From positions 186,001-250,000 of the forward strand of contig NZ_CAOS01000003.1 in the NCBI RefSeq assembly GCF_000315365.1: DNA of 64,000 bases. Reading direction: 5' to 3'. The translations under genes and the position numbers were made by a program. Positions 1 to 7,792 of this stretch are shown piece by piece. The notes under the pieces are model-generated. The model made no database searches and had not been told where the DNA came from. It worked only from the letters and a program-made list of their open reading frames with translations. Position 1 is the stretch's first letter. The number at the start of each line of letters is the position of its first letter. The DNA comes from Desulforamulus hydrothermalis Lam5 = DSM 18033. GTDB taxonomy: Bacteria > Bacillota > Desulfotomaculia > Desulfotomaculales > Desulfotomaculaceae.

Positions 1-2049
1 CTGCAGGAGATTGTCTTAACCCTGCAGGTCGAAAGGCATTTTACCAAAGACGAAATCTTTGAAATGTATCTCAATAAAATTTATTTTGGGCAAGGTGCTT
101 ACGGTATTCAGTCCGCTGCCCAAACCTATTTTGGCAAAGACCTGAAAAAAGATGAACTGACCCTGGAGGAAGCCGCTTTTCTGGCCGGGCTGCCCCAGGC
201 TCCGTCAGTTTATTCCCGCTATCTGGACAGTGTTTCCTCCCTTGAGGAGGATGCAAATAAACAAAAACTTGATAAAAACAAACAACAAGATTTGGAAAAA
301 CAGCAAAAAGATTATGATCTGGCGCTAAACCGTCGCAATACAGTATTACTGCGTATGAAAGAAGCAGGCAAAATCACCGAACAACAGCGCCAGGAAGCAG
401 CGGCCAAACCACTGCCGGACGGCACCCAAATGCCGACTTCCAGGTATCCCTACCCTTACTTTATTGATTATGTGACGGAAAAGTTAGTGCAAAAATACGG
501 TCCCGATATGGTTTATAAGGGCGGGCTTAAGGTCTACACCACCCTGGACCCAAAAATTCAAAAAACAGCCGAAACAGCCATGGCTAATGCAAAAAACTTT
601 CCTAATTACCCGCCTGACAAAAACGGCTTGCTCCAACCCCAGGGTGCGGCCGTCTTTATGGAGCCGGGTACAGGCTACCTGAGAGCAATTGTCGGCGGCA
701 GAGAACACAAGCAACAGCGGCAGCTTAACCGGGCTACCCAGTACCAGGTGTTGCCCGACGGACGCAAAATAGGACGCCAACCCGGTTCAGCCATTAAACC
801 TATCGTAGCTTATGGCCCGGCCATTGAATTTAATGGCCTGGGACCTGCGTCAGTGATTGATGACATACCTACCAGTTTTGGCAATTACAGCCCTAAAAAC
901 GCTGACGGTAATTTTAGGGGTTTAATTACCATGCGTACCGCTTTAACGCATTCGGTTAACATCGTAGCCATCAAACTGCTGCAGCAAACCGGCCTGGAAA
1001 AAGCGGTAAAATTTGCCCATGAATTGGGCATTACCACGCTGGATGCCAATCGGGACGGCCTGGCTATGGCGTTAGGCGGGGTCAGTTCCGGGGTAGTGCC
1101 GCTGGATATGGCAGGCGCCTATGGTGCCTTCGCCAACCAGGGAATCTATGTCAAGCCCCATGCCATTACCAGGGTAGAAGGTCCTGACGGTACTCTGCTT
1201 GACGAGTTTAAACCCGAGAAGAAACGGGTTATGAAAGCCACTACTGCTTATTTGATCACAGATATGCTGCGCTCGGTTGTACAGTCCGGCACCGGTACCC
1301 GGGCTAATCTTGGCGCCAGACCGGTAGCGGGTAAAACCGGCACTACAGATGAAGGCAAAGATATTTGGTTTATCGGCTACACCCCGGAACTGGTTGGTGC
1401 TGTCTGGATTGGACATGATGCGCCAAAGAAAATGCCCCAGGCATACGGAGGTATTTACCCGGCCATGATCTGGCGGGAGGTTATGAGTAAAGTATTAGCG
1501 GACGTGCCCGTTCGCCCGTTTAACAAACCTGAAGGTATTGTTACTGCTACCGTAGACAGCAAATCCGGTTTGCTGCCGGGACCCAATACCCCGCCGGACC
1601 ATCTGGTTACCGATTTGTTTGCAGCCGGTACGGTTCCCACAGAAACGGATAATTTGCATCAGGTGATGGAGGTTTGTGCTACCACCGGCGATCTGCCCAA
1701 TGAATTTTGTCCGGAGCGGATTACCAAAGTGGTAATTAAACTTCCTTACGCAGTGCCGTCCAATGTAGCAGATTATGCCCTGCGAGCGCCGGTAAAAACG
1801 TGTACCCTGCATAACGCCAACGGGATTGATCCTGCTGCAGCAGAAAAATACAAAACACCGTTTTTACCAACACCTGAAACATCGCAACCTGCAGACAGCC
1901 AGCCAAACAATGATATACCAACCAAGCAACCCAATAATAACGACAGCTGGCTTCCCGGTACTACCGGCAGCCGGCAAGCTGATGAAAAAGCTGATCTAAA
2001 ACGCATGGCCAAAATCAAAGCTGCTTTTAGAGAAGCAAGCAAAGAATAG
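1..2049 (+). CDS. mrcA: Penicillin-binding protein 1A family, 5'-truncated
   Basis: Bifunctional class A PBP that polymerises and cross-links peptidoglycan at the outer face of the membrane. The reading frame is open from base 1, so the membrane anchor and first part of the glycosyltransferase domain lie outside the window. Visible from the left edge is the end of the GT51 domain (EMYLNKIYFGQGAYGIQSAA, then EEAAFLAGLPQAP). The transpeptidase domain follows with all three active-site motifs: SAIK in GRQPGSAIKP, SVN in THSVNIVA, and KTG in AGKTGTTD. The C-terminus is a Pro/Asn/Gln-rich tail, probably disordered and extracellular. About 682 residues are visible. The gene ends at a terminator hairpin that carries an inserted repeat element. 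Confidence 0.93.
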   Translation: MQEIVLTLQVERHFTKDEIFEMYLNKIYFGQGAYGIQSAAQTYFGKDLKKDELTLEEAAFLAGLPQAPSVYSRYLDSVSSLEEDANKQKLDKNKQQDLEKQQKDYDLALNRRNTVLLRMKEAGKITEQQRQEAAAKPLPDGTQMPTSRYPYPYFIDYVTEKLVQKYGPDMVYKGGLKVYTTLDPKIQKTAETAMANAKNFPNYPPDKNGLLQPQGAAVFMEPGTGYLRAIVGGREHKQQRQLNRATQYQVLPDGRKIGRQPGSAIKPIVAYGPAIEFNGLGPASVIDDIPTSFGNYSPKNADGNFRGLITMRTALTHSVNIVAIKLLQQTGLEKAVKFAHELGITTLDANRDGLAMALGGVSSGVVPLDMAGAYGAFANQGIYVKPHAITRVEGPDGTLLDEFKPEKKRVMKATTAYLITDMLRSVVQSGTGTRANLGARPVAGKTGTTDEGKDIWFIGYTPELVGAVWIGHDAPKKMPQAYGGIYPAMIWREVMSKVLADVPVRPFNKPEGIVTATVDSKSGLLPGPNTPPDHLVTDLFAAGTVPTETDNLHQVMEVCATTGDLPNEFCPERITKVVIKLPYAVPSNVADYALRAPVKTCTLHNANGIDPAAAEKYKTPFLPTPETSQPADSQPNNDIPTKQPNNNDSWLPGTTGSRQADEKADLKRMAKIKAAFREASKE

Positions 2050-2058
2050 ACTAACAAA

Positions 2059-2082
2059 AGACCGGCCCCACCTGGCCGGTCA
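2059..2082 (+). terminator. Terminator hairpin, left copy of a 24-bp duplication
   Basis: GACCGGCC/GGCCGGTC stem just after the PBP1A stop. It is directly followed by the end of the inserted element rather than by a U-tract. A near-identical copy (one base fewer in the loop) lies at 2349-2372. Reading minus, it is followed by TTTTG, so the ancestral hairpin may have served both convergent genes. Confidence 0.8.
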
Positions 2083-2348
2083 CAGACTGTAAACAACGGT
2101 TGTGAAACAAAATGAGGTGGTTTTATGATCCCCTGCCGGCGACTTGTCGAAGCACCGCTAACAGCACTTGATGAGCGAAAGGAGCCATTGGGGTGGCGCC
2201 CACAGGACGTGGGCGCCAGCCGAACCGGGCCAGGATGGACCGTTTGAGGCGACCCCAAGGGCGACCGTAGCGAATCATAGTGCTGTCGGTGCGTAGACCG
2301 GGAGCCAAAGGGATCATAAAACCACCGATAATGTATGTCGACGCTCTG
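2083..2348 (+). mobile_element. MITE-like inverted-repeat element, copy A (266 bp)
   Basis: Starts CAGACTGT and ends GCTCTG. The inner part of both ends is an inverted repeat of GGTGGTTTTATGATCCC. The core is GC-rich and carries a 9-bp perfect stem (GGCGCCCAC/GTGGGCGCC, 2195-2217) nested inside TTGGGGT/ACCCCAA arms. There is no transposase gene, and short ORFs across it are not convincing. It is flanked by a 24-bp direct duplication of a terminator hairpin. Homologous copies are at 39617, 40756 and 62349, with a shorter form at 19933. Confidence 0.85.
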
Positions 2349-2372
2349 AGACCGGCCCCCCTGGCCGGTCAA
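2349..2372 (-). terminator. Terminator hairpin, right copy of the 24-bp duplication
   Basis: Second copy of the GACCGGCC/GGCCGGTC hairpin, ending next to the stop codon of the convergent DMT gene. Reading plus, it is followed by AATTATTTATT, so the U-rich tract for PBP1A now lies after this distal copy. Confidence 0.75.
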
Positions 2373-3341
2373 TTATTTATTAACAGTTGCTGTTGCCTTT
2401 GTAACTGGGTTAACTTTAACCTTTACATTTTGATTGCGAAAAGTACCGGCAACCCCCAGCAGAACCAGGGTAGTACCACCGATAGTCCACAAACTGATTG
2501 GCTCATGTAATATTAACCAGCCTAAAAATACTGCCACCACGGGATTAACATAAGCGTAAGTCATAACAATGCCGGTGGGCAACAGCCTTAAGGCCATAAT
2601 ATATGAAGTAAAGGCCAGCAATGAACCGAACACAACCAAATAAACAAAAGCCCACCAGGCCTCAGCAGATGGATTGGGCATCGGTTCACCCAGCAGCAAA
2701 GCCAGCATGGCAAAACCCAGACCGCCAAAAATCTGCTGGTAGCCGGAGCTTACTACCGGGCTTAAAGAAACCGGGTTCCTGCGTTGCAACAACGAACCCA
2801 TCCCCCAGCTTAGGGGGGCCAATAGTAAGGCCGTAATACTTAAAATATTGGCTTGTGAAGCATGTCGCAGTACAGGTAACGATAAAACAACTATACCTGC
2901 AAAACCCGATAAAAGAGATAGTACTAACAGCTTGGCAGGCGCCTTTCTGTCAAGCACCGCTTCCGCTAACGCTACCCACATGGGCGTGGTGCCCACCAGC
3001 AAAGCTGCATAACCTGAGTCAGCATATTGTTCCGCCCACATGACCAGACCATTTCCACCCAGCCAGAGAAAGACACCGGACACCGCCAATATCTTCAGCT
3101 CCTGCCAGGACAGCTTAAGGGCTTGCCTGAACAAAAACGATCCCAGCAACAACAGACAACCGGCCGGCAGCAGTCGTAGTGCGCCCATGGTAAAAGGCGG
3201 AAAACCGCCTTCTTGACCAACTGCCACGCGGATCGCCAAATAGGTGCTGCCCCAAACAATATAAACAATCAGCAAGTGTAAAAAACCCGTCCAACCGGAC
3301 GATGTTGGCTTTGTCGTTTCGGAATACGCTCTAACGTTCAT
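2373..3341 (-). CDS. EamA/DMT-superfamily transporter
   Basis: 322-residue membrane protein of the drug/metabolite transporter superfamily. It shows the typical ten hydrophobic segments arranged as two EamA repeats: first half from HLLIVYIVWGSTYLAIRVAV, second from about residue 165 with LLAPLSWGMGSLLQ and later GSLLAFTSYIMALRLLPTG. The PxxxAxxEAxLDRKAP stretch in mid-protein is common in this family. Such proteins export amino acids or other metabolites, but the substrate cannot be told from sequence. The ATG at 3341 is preceded by AAAGGGG. It is a single-gene unit with its own promoter, convergent with PBP1A. Confidence 0.9.
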   Translation of the reverse strand: MNVRAYSETTKPTSSGWTGFLHLLIVYIVWGSTYLAIRVAVGQEGGFPPFTMGALRLLPAGCLLLLGSFLFRQALKLSWQELKILAVSGVFLWLGGNGLVMWAEQYADSGYAALLVGTTPMWVALAEAVLDRKAPAKLLVLSLLSGFAGIVVLSLPVLRHASQANILSITALLLAPLSWGMGSLLQRRNPVSLSPVVSSGYQQIFGGLGFAMLALLLGEPMPNPSAEAWWAFVYLVVFGSLLAFTSYIMALRLLPTGIVMTYAYVNPVVAVFLGWLILHEPISLWTIGGTTLVLLGVAGTFRNQNVKVKVNPVTKATATVNK

Positions 3342-3387
3342 GAATTTATCCCCTTTATGTGGTACTTAGGCCGGAGTTAATTAAGAT

Positions 3388-3416
3388 ATTTTAACAGCGA
3401 TCCGAGGAAAAAACAA
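3388..3416 (-). promoter_or_regulatory. Sigma-A type promoter for the DMT gene
   Basis: On the minus strand: TTGTTT, 17-base spacer, TAAAAT, about 50 bases upstream of the DMT start. Confidence 0.55.
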
Positions 3417-3526
3417 GCAACAGATTGCTGACATTAACCTAAGATAATTAAATAAGATAAGGGCTTTCTCAATGGTCATTTTCCAATTTTGAAGCCCCGC
3501 TTTCATGTCAAAATAACATGAAAAAC

Positions 3527-3566
3527 AAGCATCCCGCCCCACTTTTAATCGCGAAACGGGATGCTT
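3527..3566 (-). terminator. Intrinsic terminator downstream of lysW
   Basis: Inverted repeat AAGCATCCCG/CGGGATGCTT with a 20-base loop, followed on the minus strand by GTTTTT. It lies 138 bases after the lysW stop. The intervening 3567-3703 holds no convincing gene. Confidence 0.7.
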
Positions 3567-3703
3567 TTCTGTTTATTTTGTGGCTTCAGTTATCTGGAGT
3601 TACCCTTTAGAGACAGCTCCTAGGCTGTGGGCACAACCTCCTTTAACCCCGATCAGCACACCGGCATGGTAAGGTTTGCTTGCCCCCTTCGCTTTGGAGG
3701 CTC

Positions 3704-5266
3704 TTATACTACGGATACTTTGCTTTTGGCCTCTCTGGCTGCTTTTATGCGATGCAAGTAATTCATGGCAATGACCAACAGGCCCAGTGAAATAATCATC
3801 GAGAAAGCAGCATTTAACAGCAGGCTGTCTGTGATCCTTGTCAGAAAAGCCGAGATAATGTAGCCAACAAAGCATATACCAGCCACCAGCGAAGCATAGG
3901 GCAGTTGTGTGTTAACATGGTCAATATGCTTGCAAGCGGCACCGGTGGAAGACAAAATAGTGGTATCGGAAATGGGTGAACAATGGTCACCGTAAACCGC
4001 CCCGGCCAGTACGGATGCCATCAACAAAATCAATAATTGGGGATCTACCACCAAGGCCAGATCAACGGCAATGGGGATCATAATGGCAAAGGTCCCCCAG
4101 GAGGTGCCGGTAGCAAAGGCCATAAAGCCGGAAAGTATAAAAGCAATGGCAGGATATGCCCAGAAGGGCAGTTTATCTCCCAATTGATTAGCCAAAAATA
4201 CACCGGTTTCCAGTTCACTGATAATGCCGCCGATGGTCCAAGCAAAAATAAGAATCAGGTTGGCAGGCAGCATAGCCTTAAAGCCGCTGTAGCAAGCCCG
4301 GGGTAATTGCCCGACTGCAACAACTCCTCTGGGCAGAAACATCAGTAAACTGAGCGCGAGGGCAGCCAAGCCGCCGTAAAGCAAAGACTTGGCAGCATCA
4401 GTATTTTTAATTGCATCTAAAACCGTCATGCCGCCGTCAAAATAACCGCCGGTATAGGTCATGGCAACTAACACAAACACCACCAGGCCGGCAATCGGAA
4501 TCACCAAGTCCCATACCGTCCCCTTTTGGCTGACTTCCTCCGTAGCGCTCTCAGCTATATTTAAGCCACCCAAGTCCCCGCTTAAGAGGGCTTTATCTTC
4601 ATGGACAGCCATAGGCCCAAAATCTATTTTGTATAAAATAATAATCAGCATCATGGCAATCGATAACCAGGCATAAAAATTAAAGGGAACCGTCATGATA
4701 AAGGCAGAAAAGGGTTCCATATTAACGCCTGAAGTTTTAAATTTATCGCCCATGGTTGACAAAATGGTAGCTACCCAGCTGGAAACAGGCGCAATAATGC
4801 AAATGGGTGCAGCCGTGGCATCCAGAATATAGGCCAGCTTGGCCCGGGAAATGTTGAATTTATCAGTCACCGGTCGCATGACGGTACCAACGGTCAAACT
4901 GTTGAAATAGTCATCAATAAAAATCATGATCCCGAGAAACAGTGTGGCCAACTGGGCTCCGGACCTGGACTTAATTTTGCCGGCAGCCCACTTGCCGTAG
5001 GCCGCAGAACCACCGGCAACGGTTACCAGATGAACCAGAATACCTAAAATCACCAGAAAAGATAAAATAGATAAGTTCCATGGATCGGTTAATTTTTCAC
5101 TGGCAATACTAAATACTTTATTTAACGTAGCCGCCGGCCGGTACTGGCTGAGAATGAACGCACCGGATATAATACCTAAAGCCAGGGAAGGAAGCACTCT
5201 TTTGGTGATTAATGCCAAACCAATGGCCAGCACAGGCGGTAAAACAGAAAGCCATTGATATTCCAT
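3704..5266 (-). CDS. lysW: NhaC-family lysine transporter LysW, riboswitch-controlled
   Basis: 520-residue polytopic membrane protein of the NhaC Na+/H+ antiporter family. NhaC features include GTSWGTFAIMIPIAVDL, AGAVYGDHCSPISDTTILSS and the FIDDYFNSLTVGTVMRP segment. The gene is preceded by a lysine riboswitch. NhaC members under L-box control were named LysW and predicted to import lysine, so lysine uptake is the favoured role, although the family alone would also allow Na+/H+ exchange or another solute. The reading frame is open further upstream, but that part overlaps the riboswitch. The start at 5266 has AAGGAG eight bases before the ATG and begins MEYQWLSVLPP. Confidence 0.82.
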   Translation of the reverse strand: MEYQWLSVLPPVLAIGLALITKRVLPSLALGIISGAFILSQYRPAATLNKVFSIASEKLTDPWNLSILSFLVILGILVHLVTVAGGSAAYGKWAAGKIKSRSGAQLATLFLGIMIFIDDYFNSLTVGTVMRPVTDKFNISRAKLAYILDATAAPICIIAPVSSWVATILSTMGDKFKTSGVNMEPFSAFIMTVPFNFYAWLSIAMMLIIILYKIDFGPMAVHEDKALLSGDLGGLNIAESATEEVSQKGTVWDLVIPIAGLVVFVLVAMTYTGGYFDGGMTVLDAIKNTDAAKSLLYGGLAALALSLLMFLPRGVVAVGQLPRACYSGFKAMLPANLILIFAWTIGGIISELETGVFLANQLGDKLPFWAYPAIAFILSGFMAFATGTSWGTFAIMIPIAVDLALVVDPQLLILLMASVLAGAVYGDHCSPISDTTILSSTGAACKHIDHVNTQLPYASLVAGICFVGYIISAFLTRITDSLLLNAAFSMIISLGLLVIAMNYLHRIKAAREAKSKVSVV

Positions 5267-5298
5267 AAACACATCTCCTTTATTAGTATATATTATCA

Positions 5299-5332
5299 AA
5301 ACAAAAAACAACCAGAGGAATACCGCCAGTTG
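5299..5332 (-). terminator. Riboswitch expression-platform terminator
   Basis: On the minus strand CAACTGG/CTGGTTG forms a 7-bp stem with two G-U pairs (5309-5332), followed by TTTTTTGTTTTG. It lies between the lysine aptamer and the lysW RBS, as expected for transcription attenuation. Confidence 0.6.
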
Positions 5333-5394
5333 CTTGCAAAAGTATATGCCTCCCCCTTTCCTTCTGAAAATAGTAAGATAGTGCTCCACAGGAA

Positions 5395-5560
5395 ATATGA
5401 AGGAAATACCTCCTGTGACAGTGTTGTACCTGTTCGGCACAACCCCAGCATTGAGAGCGGGACACTCCCAACACTTCGGCGGGCATTCCTTTCCTTGTAA
5501 ATCACCGACTCTCCCTGTCTCATTACAAGTACTCTTAATAACCCGCAACCTCTACCCCAC
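5395..5560 (-). promoter_or_regulatory. Lysine riboswitch (L-box)
   Basis: Reading the minus strand, the leader carries L-box landmarks in order: GGGTAGAGGTTGCGG near the 5' end, AAGAGTA, GGAAAGGAATGCCCGCCGAAG, then GCTGGGGTTGT pairing with ACAACA before CTGTCA. High lysine would favour the downstream terminator and shut off lysW. Boundaries are approximate. Confidence 0.85.
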
Positions 5561-5607
5561 CTTTATAATGCTAAGATGAGGCATTATGTTCAATTTTTCT
5601 TTTTAAT

Positions 5608-5634
5608 ATTATAACAGCCCTATTCATAAGTCAA
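5608..5634 (-). promoter_or_regulatory. Promoter of the lysW leader
   Basis: Minus strand TTGACT then TATAAT with a 15-base spacer (or TAATAT with 17), about 50 bases upstream of the aptamer. The remaining bases to 5786 are AT-rich and should hold the sodC promoter, which I cannot place firmly. Confidence 0.5.
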
Positions 5635-5786
5635 CTGTAAAATGATATAATATTTATTTCTATATATGTATATTTATGCAAAACTCTTTTGTTTTAATTA
5701 TTTAAGAAATAACCGTTTTCTTTTGGTTTACATATTATAGCAGTGCGGAATTTGGCTTGATCAACTTTATTAAGTGAGGTGCCATA

Positions 5787-6281
5787 ATGAAAATGTTTCA
5801 GACCGCTTACTGCTCCGGCATAACCGGTGTTGCCGAAATCTACGGGGGACCGCTTGCTCCTCAAATTACCGGTGTGATGTACTTGCAAGAAGTAACCGGC
5901 GGTACCTGGGTCACTGTAGAAATATACGGTCTCCCGCCCTATCGTCCGGCCTGGAACGGCCAGGATCCCGTTGGTCCCCACGGATTTCATATCCATGCCA
6001 ACCAAAGCTGCCAGGTGGGTGATCCCACCAACCCTTTCCAGGCTGCCGGTGATCACTGGAATCCCACAGATCAGCCCCATGGCAACCATGCCGGGGATTT
6101 TCCGGTATTGTTCTCCAATAACGGTTATGCCAGAATGTGTTTTTTTACCAACAAGTTTCATGTCGCACAGGCTGTCGGCAAAACTGTTATTATACATGAA
6201 AACCCGGACGATTACCGCAGCCAGCCTGCTGGTAAAGCCGGCAAACGTTTAGCCTGCGGAGTTATCAAACGGTTACGTTAA
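5787..6281 (+). CDS. sodC: Cu/Zn-type superoxide dismutase family protein
   Basis: 164 residues. All metal ligands of Cu/Zn SOD can be placed: the two His of GFHIH, the His of AGDHWNP, the two His and Asp of PHGNHAGD, and the His of VIIHENPDD. The Cys of GFHIHANQSC and that of LACGVI fit the conserved disulphide. Dismutation of superoxide is the family role. The ATG at 5787 follows AGTGAGGTG. The start MKMFQTAYCSG is not a recognisable signal peptide, unlike most bacterial SodC, so the protein may be cytoplasmic or leave by another route. It is monocistronic and ends at a bidirectional terminator. Confidence 0.88.
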   Translation: MKMFQTAYCSGITGVAEIYGGPLAPQITGVMYLQEVTGGTWVTVEIYGLPPYRPAWNGQDPVGPHGFHIHANQSCQVGDPTNPFQAAGDHWNPTDQPHGNHAGDFPVLFSNNGYARMCFFTNKFHVAQAVGKTVIIHENPDDYRSQPAGKAGKRLACGVIKRLR

Positions 6282-6296
6282 GTGCCGCCATAAAAA

Positions 6297-6322
6297 AGAG
6301 GCTGCACTTTAAGGCAGCCTCT
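6297..6322. terminator. Bidirectional terminator between sodC and glucosaminidase
   Basis: AGAGGCTGC/GCAGCCTCT stem, T-rich after it on the plus strand and TTTTTTA after it on the minus strand, between convergent stops. Confidence 0.8.
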
Positions 6323-6326
6323 TAAT

Positions 6327-7676
6327 TTATTTAGTTAAGGCGGGTTTCCAGTAGTCATGAATAATGCTCTGCCCGTAGGTGGTGCCGGGCACTGCCCAGC
6401 GGGCATTTAATTTTTGCCAAGTGGGAGCAATGCCCCGTTTTACCAGAGTAAATCTCGGGTCAACCAGCACCTTGCCGGGAGGCAACGGGTTAGTGGTGGC
6501 ATAGGCATAAAGATGCTGGATATGCGCCTCCACACCGGCCTCCGGCGTGGCAAAAATTGCCCCGTGTACACCGGGTTCAAAACGTACCTGGGCCGGATCA
6601 GCCCCATTGAGAGATTCCTGCCCGGTACAAGGAGTACCGGTGGCCCAAAGGCCGCAATAGTTATTTTGCCATGGTTGGACATCCCCGGTAAACTGCCAGT
6701 AGTGGGTTTCTTTGGCAGCCTGAGCAAAAGCCAAATCTCCCCTTATGCCATAAGCAGCACCAATTTTAATATAAAGGTCTGCCAGATCAGGAATGGGAAT
6801 AAACTGACGGTTCAGTTGTTGTTCCATTTTATTTTTAATGCGAGGCGTTTCTGCTGCAATCCAGGCTCTTAACTGGTCCGCCGAAGCGATAGATGGTCCT
6901 AAGATGGTCAAATCTGCCGTATTTATCATATTGCCGTCAGGCAATTTGATCCGAGTGTCATATTTTCTCAGCTGATCCCTGTATTGCCTGAATAGCTGCA
7001 TGTGTTCCGGACTAAAACCGGCAGGATCCATCTTCAGCAAATCTTCAGAATAGATAATAGTTTTATCCGGCAACCGCAGGTTTGTTTTAAATGATGCCAG
7101 TTCCTGTAATAAAGCTACCTCTGAAGTTGCAGGCATAACTGCAGGAATATCGGTTGCCGGCGGCTCAACAGGTACAACCGGCGCTGGCGGAACAGTTTCA
7201 GGTGCCTTGTATATTTCAACAGTACGCTCGGCCTGGCGCCAGTTCACCTGGCAGCCCAAGGCTTCCCCAATTACGCGCAATGGTACAACAGTGCGGTTAG
7301 CAGCAGTGATGAAGGGCTGGCCCACCTCGGGGGAGATGGCTAGCTCTTTACCGTCCACAATAATCTGTATCTCCCGGAGCTTAACCGGACGGTCGGGCAA
7401 ACCTGCAGTTTGGCTTTGTTCCCTGTTAATAACCACCTGTCTGGTCGACGGCAGCCACTGTACTTGGCAACCCAGATATTCACTAATAACCCGCAAAGGC
7501 ACATAAGTTCTTCCCTGCAAAATTACCGCCGGTTGATCCCCCGCTGCAATCGTTACCGGTGTACCGTTTACGACAATATTAGCCTTATGGCCGTCGGCTG
7601 CCGTTGACGGTGCTGCACCGGCCAACAACAGGCTGCTGAATAAGAAAGGTAACATAAATTTACTTATTCTGCCCAA
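6327..7676 (-). CDS. Secreted glucosaminidase with two N-terminal stalk domains
   Basis: 449 residues. The N-terminus carries a signal peptide (FMLPFLFSSLLLAGAAPSTAA). Two copper-amine-oxidase N-terminal-like (stalk) repeats follow, each with the TYVPLRVISEYLGCQVQW type signature (second copy RTVVPLRVIGEALGCQVNW). A Pro-rich linker precedes the C-terminal glucosaminidase domain, with AFAQAAKETHYWQFTGDV and NNYCGLWATG, the Glu of AKETHYW being the likely catalytic acid. It should cleave peptidoglycan glycan strands outside the cell. The start is TTG at 7676 with AAGGATG about 14 bases upstream; ATG seven codons later is an alternative. The spaced inverted repeat TGTTAAATA/TATTTAACA (7732-7767) lies upstream. 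Confidence 0.85.
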   Translation of the reverse strand: MGRISKFMLPFLFSSLLLAGAAPSTAADGHKANIVVNGTPVTIAAGDQPAVILQGRTYVPLRVISEYLGCQVQWLPSTRQVVINREQSQTAGLPDRPVKLREIQIIVDGKELAISPEVGQPFITAANRTVVPLRVIGEALGCQVNWRQAERTVEIYKAPETVPPAPVVPVEPPATDIPAVMPATSEVALLQELASFKTNLRLPDKTIIYSEDLLKMDPAGFSPEHMQLFRQYRDQLRKYDTRIKLPDGNMINTADLTILGPSIASADQLRAWIAAETPRIKNKMEQQLNRQFIPIPDLADLYIKIGAAYGIRGDLAFAQAAKETHYWQFTGDVQPWQNNYCGLWATGTPCTGQESLNGADPAQVRFEPGVHGAIFATPEAGVEAHIQHLYAYATTNPLPPGKVLVDPRFTLVKRGIAPTWQKLNARWAVPGTTYGQSIIHDYWKPALTK

Positions 7677-7792
7677 TAGTCAAATGTCACATCCTTTTTA
7701 AAAGCTCTATATGTATTAATTAGTTAAATATTGTTAAATACCTGCTTGTTTCAACAAATATTTAACACAAACTGTAAGCAACTTTGCTTATT

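Noticed and set aside
2123-2317. ORF of about 64 codons on the minus strand of copy A, with a similar ORF in copy D (62389-62583)
   Set aside because: Similarity follows from near-identical repeat DNA; several frames are open at once, there is no RBS, and the composition is that of a GC-rich hairpin region.
1773-2372. 199-codon minus-strand ORF running from the element into PBP1A
   Set aside because: Antisense to well-supported PBP1A coding sequence; its other half is repeat DNA.
3600-3875. 91-codon minus-strand ORF overlapping the lysW end
   Set aside because: Out-of-frame shadow of lysW running into the intergenic region.
5694-6197. 167-codon minus-strand ORF
   Set aside because: Antisense to sodC, whose metal-ligand motifs leave no doubt about the plus strand.
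7732-7767. Inverted repeat TGTTAAATA/TATTTAACA as a possible Rex operator
   Set aside because: The half-sites are 18 bases apart, too far for a Rex site; it lies downstream of cydC and upstream of the glucosaminidase. Not enough to call.
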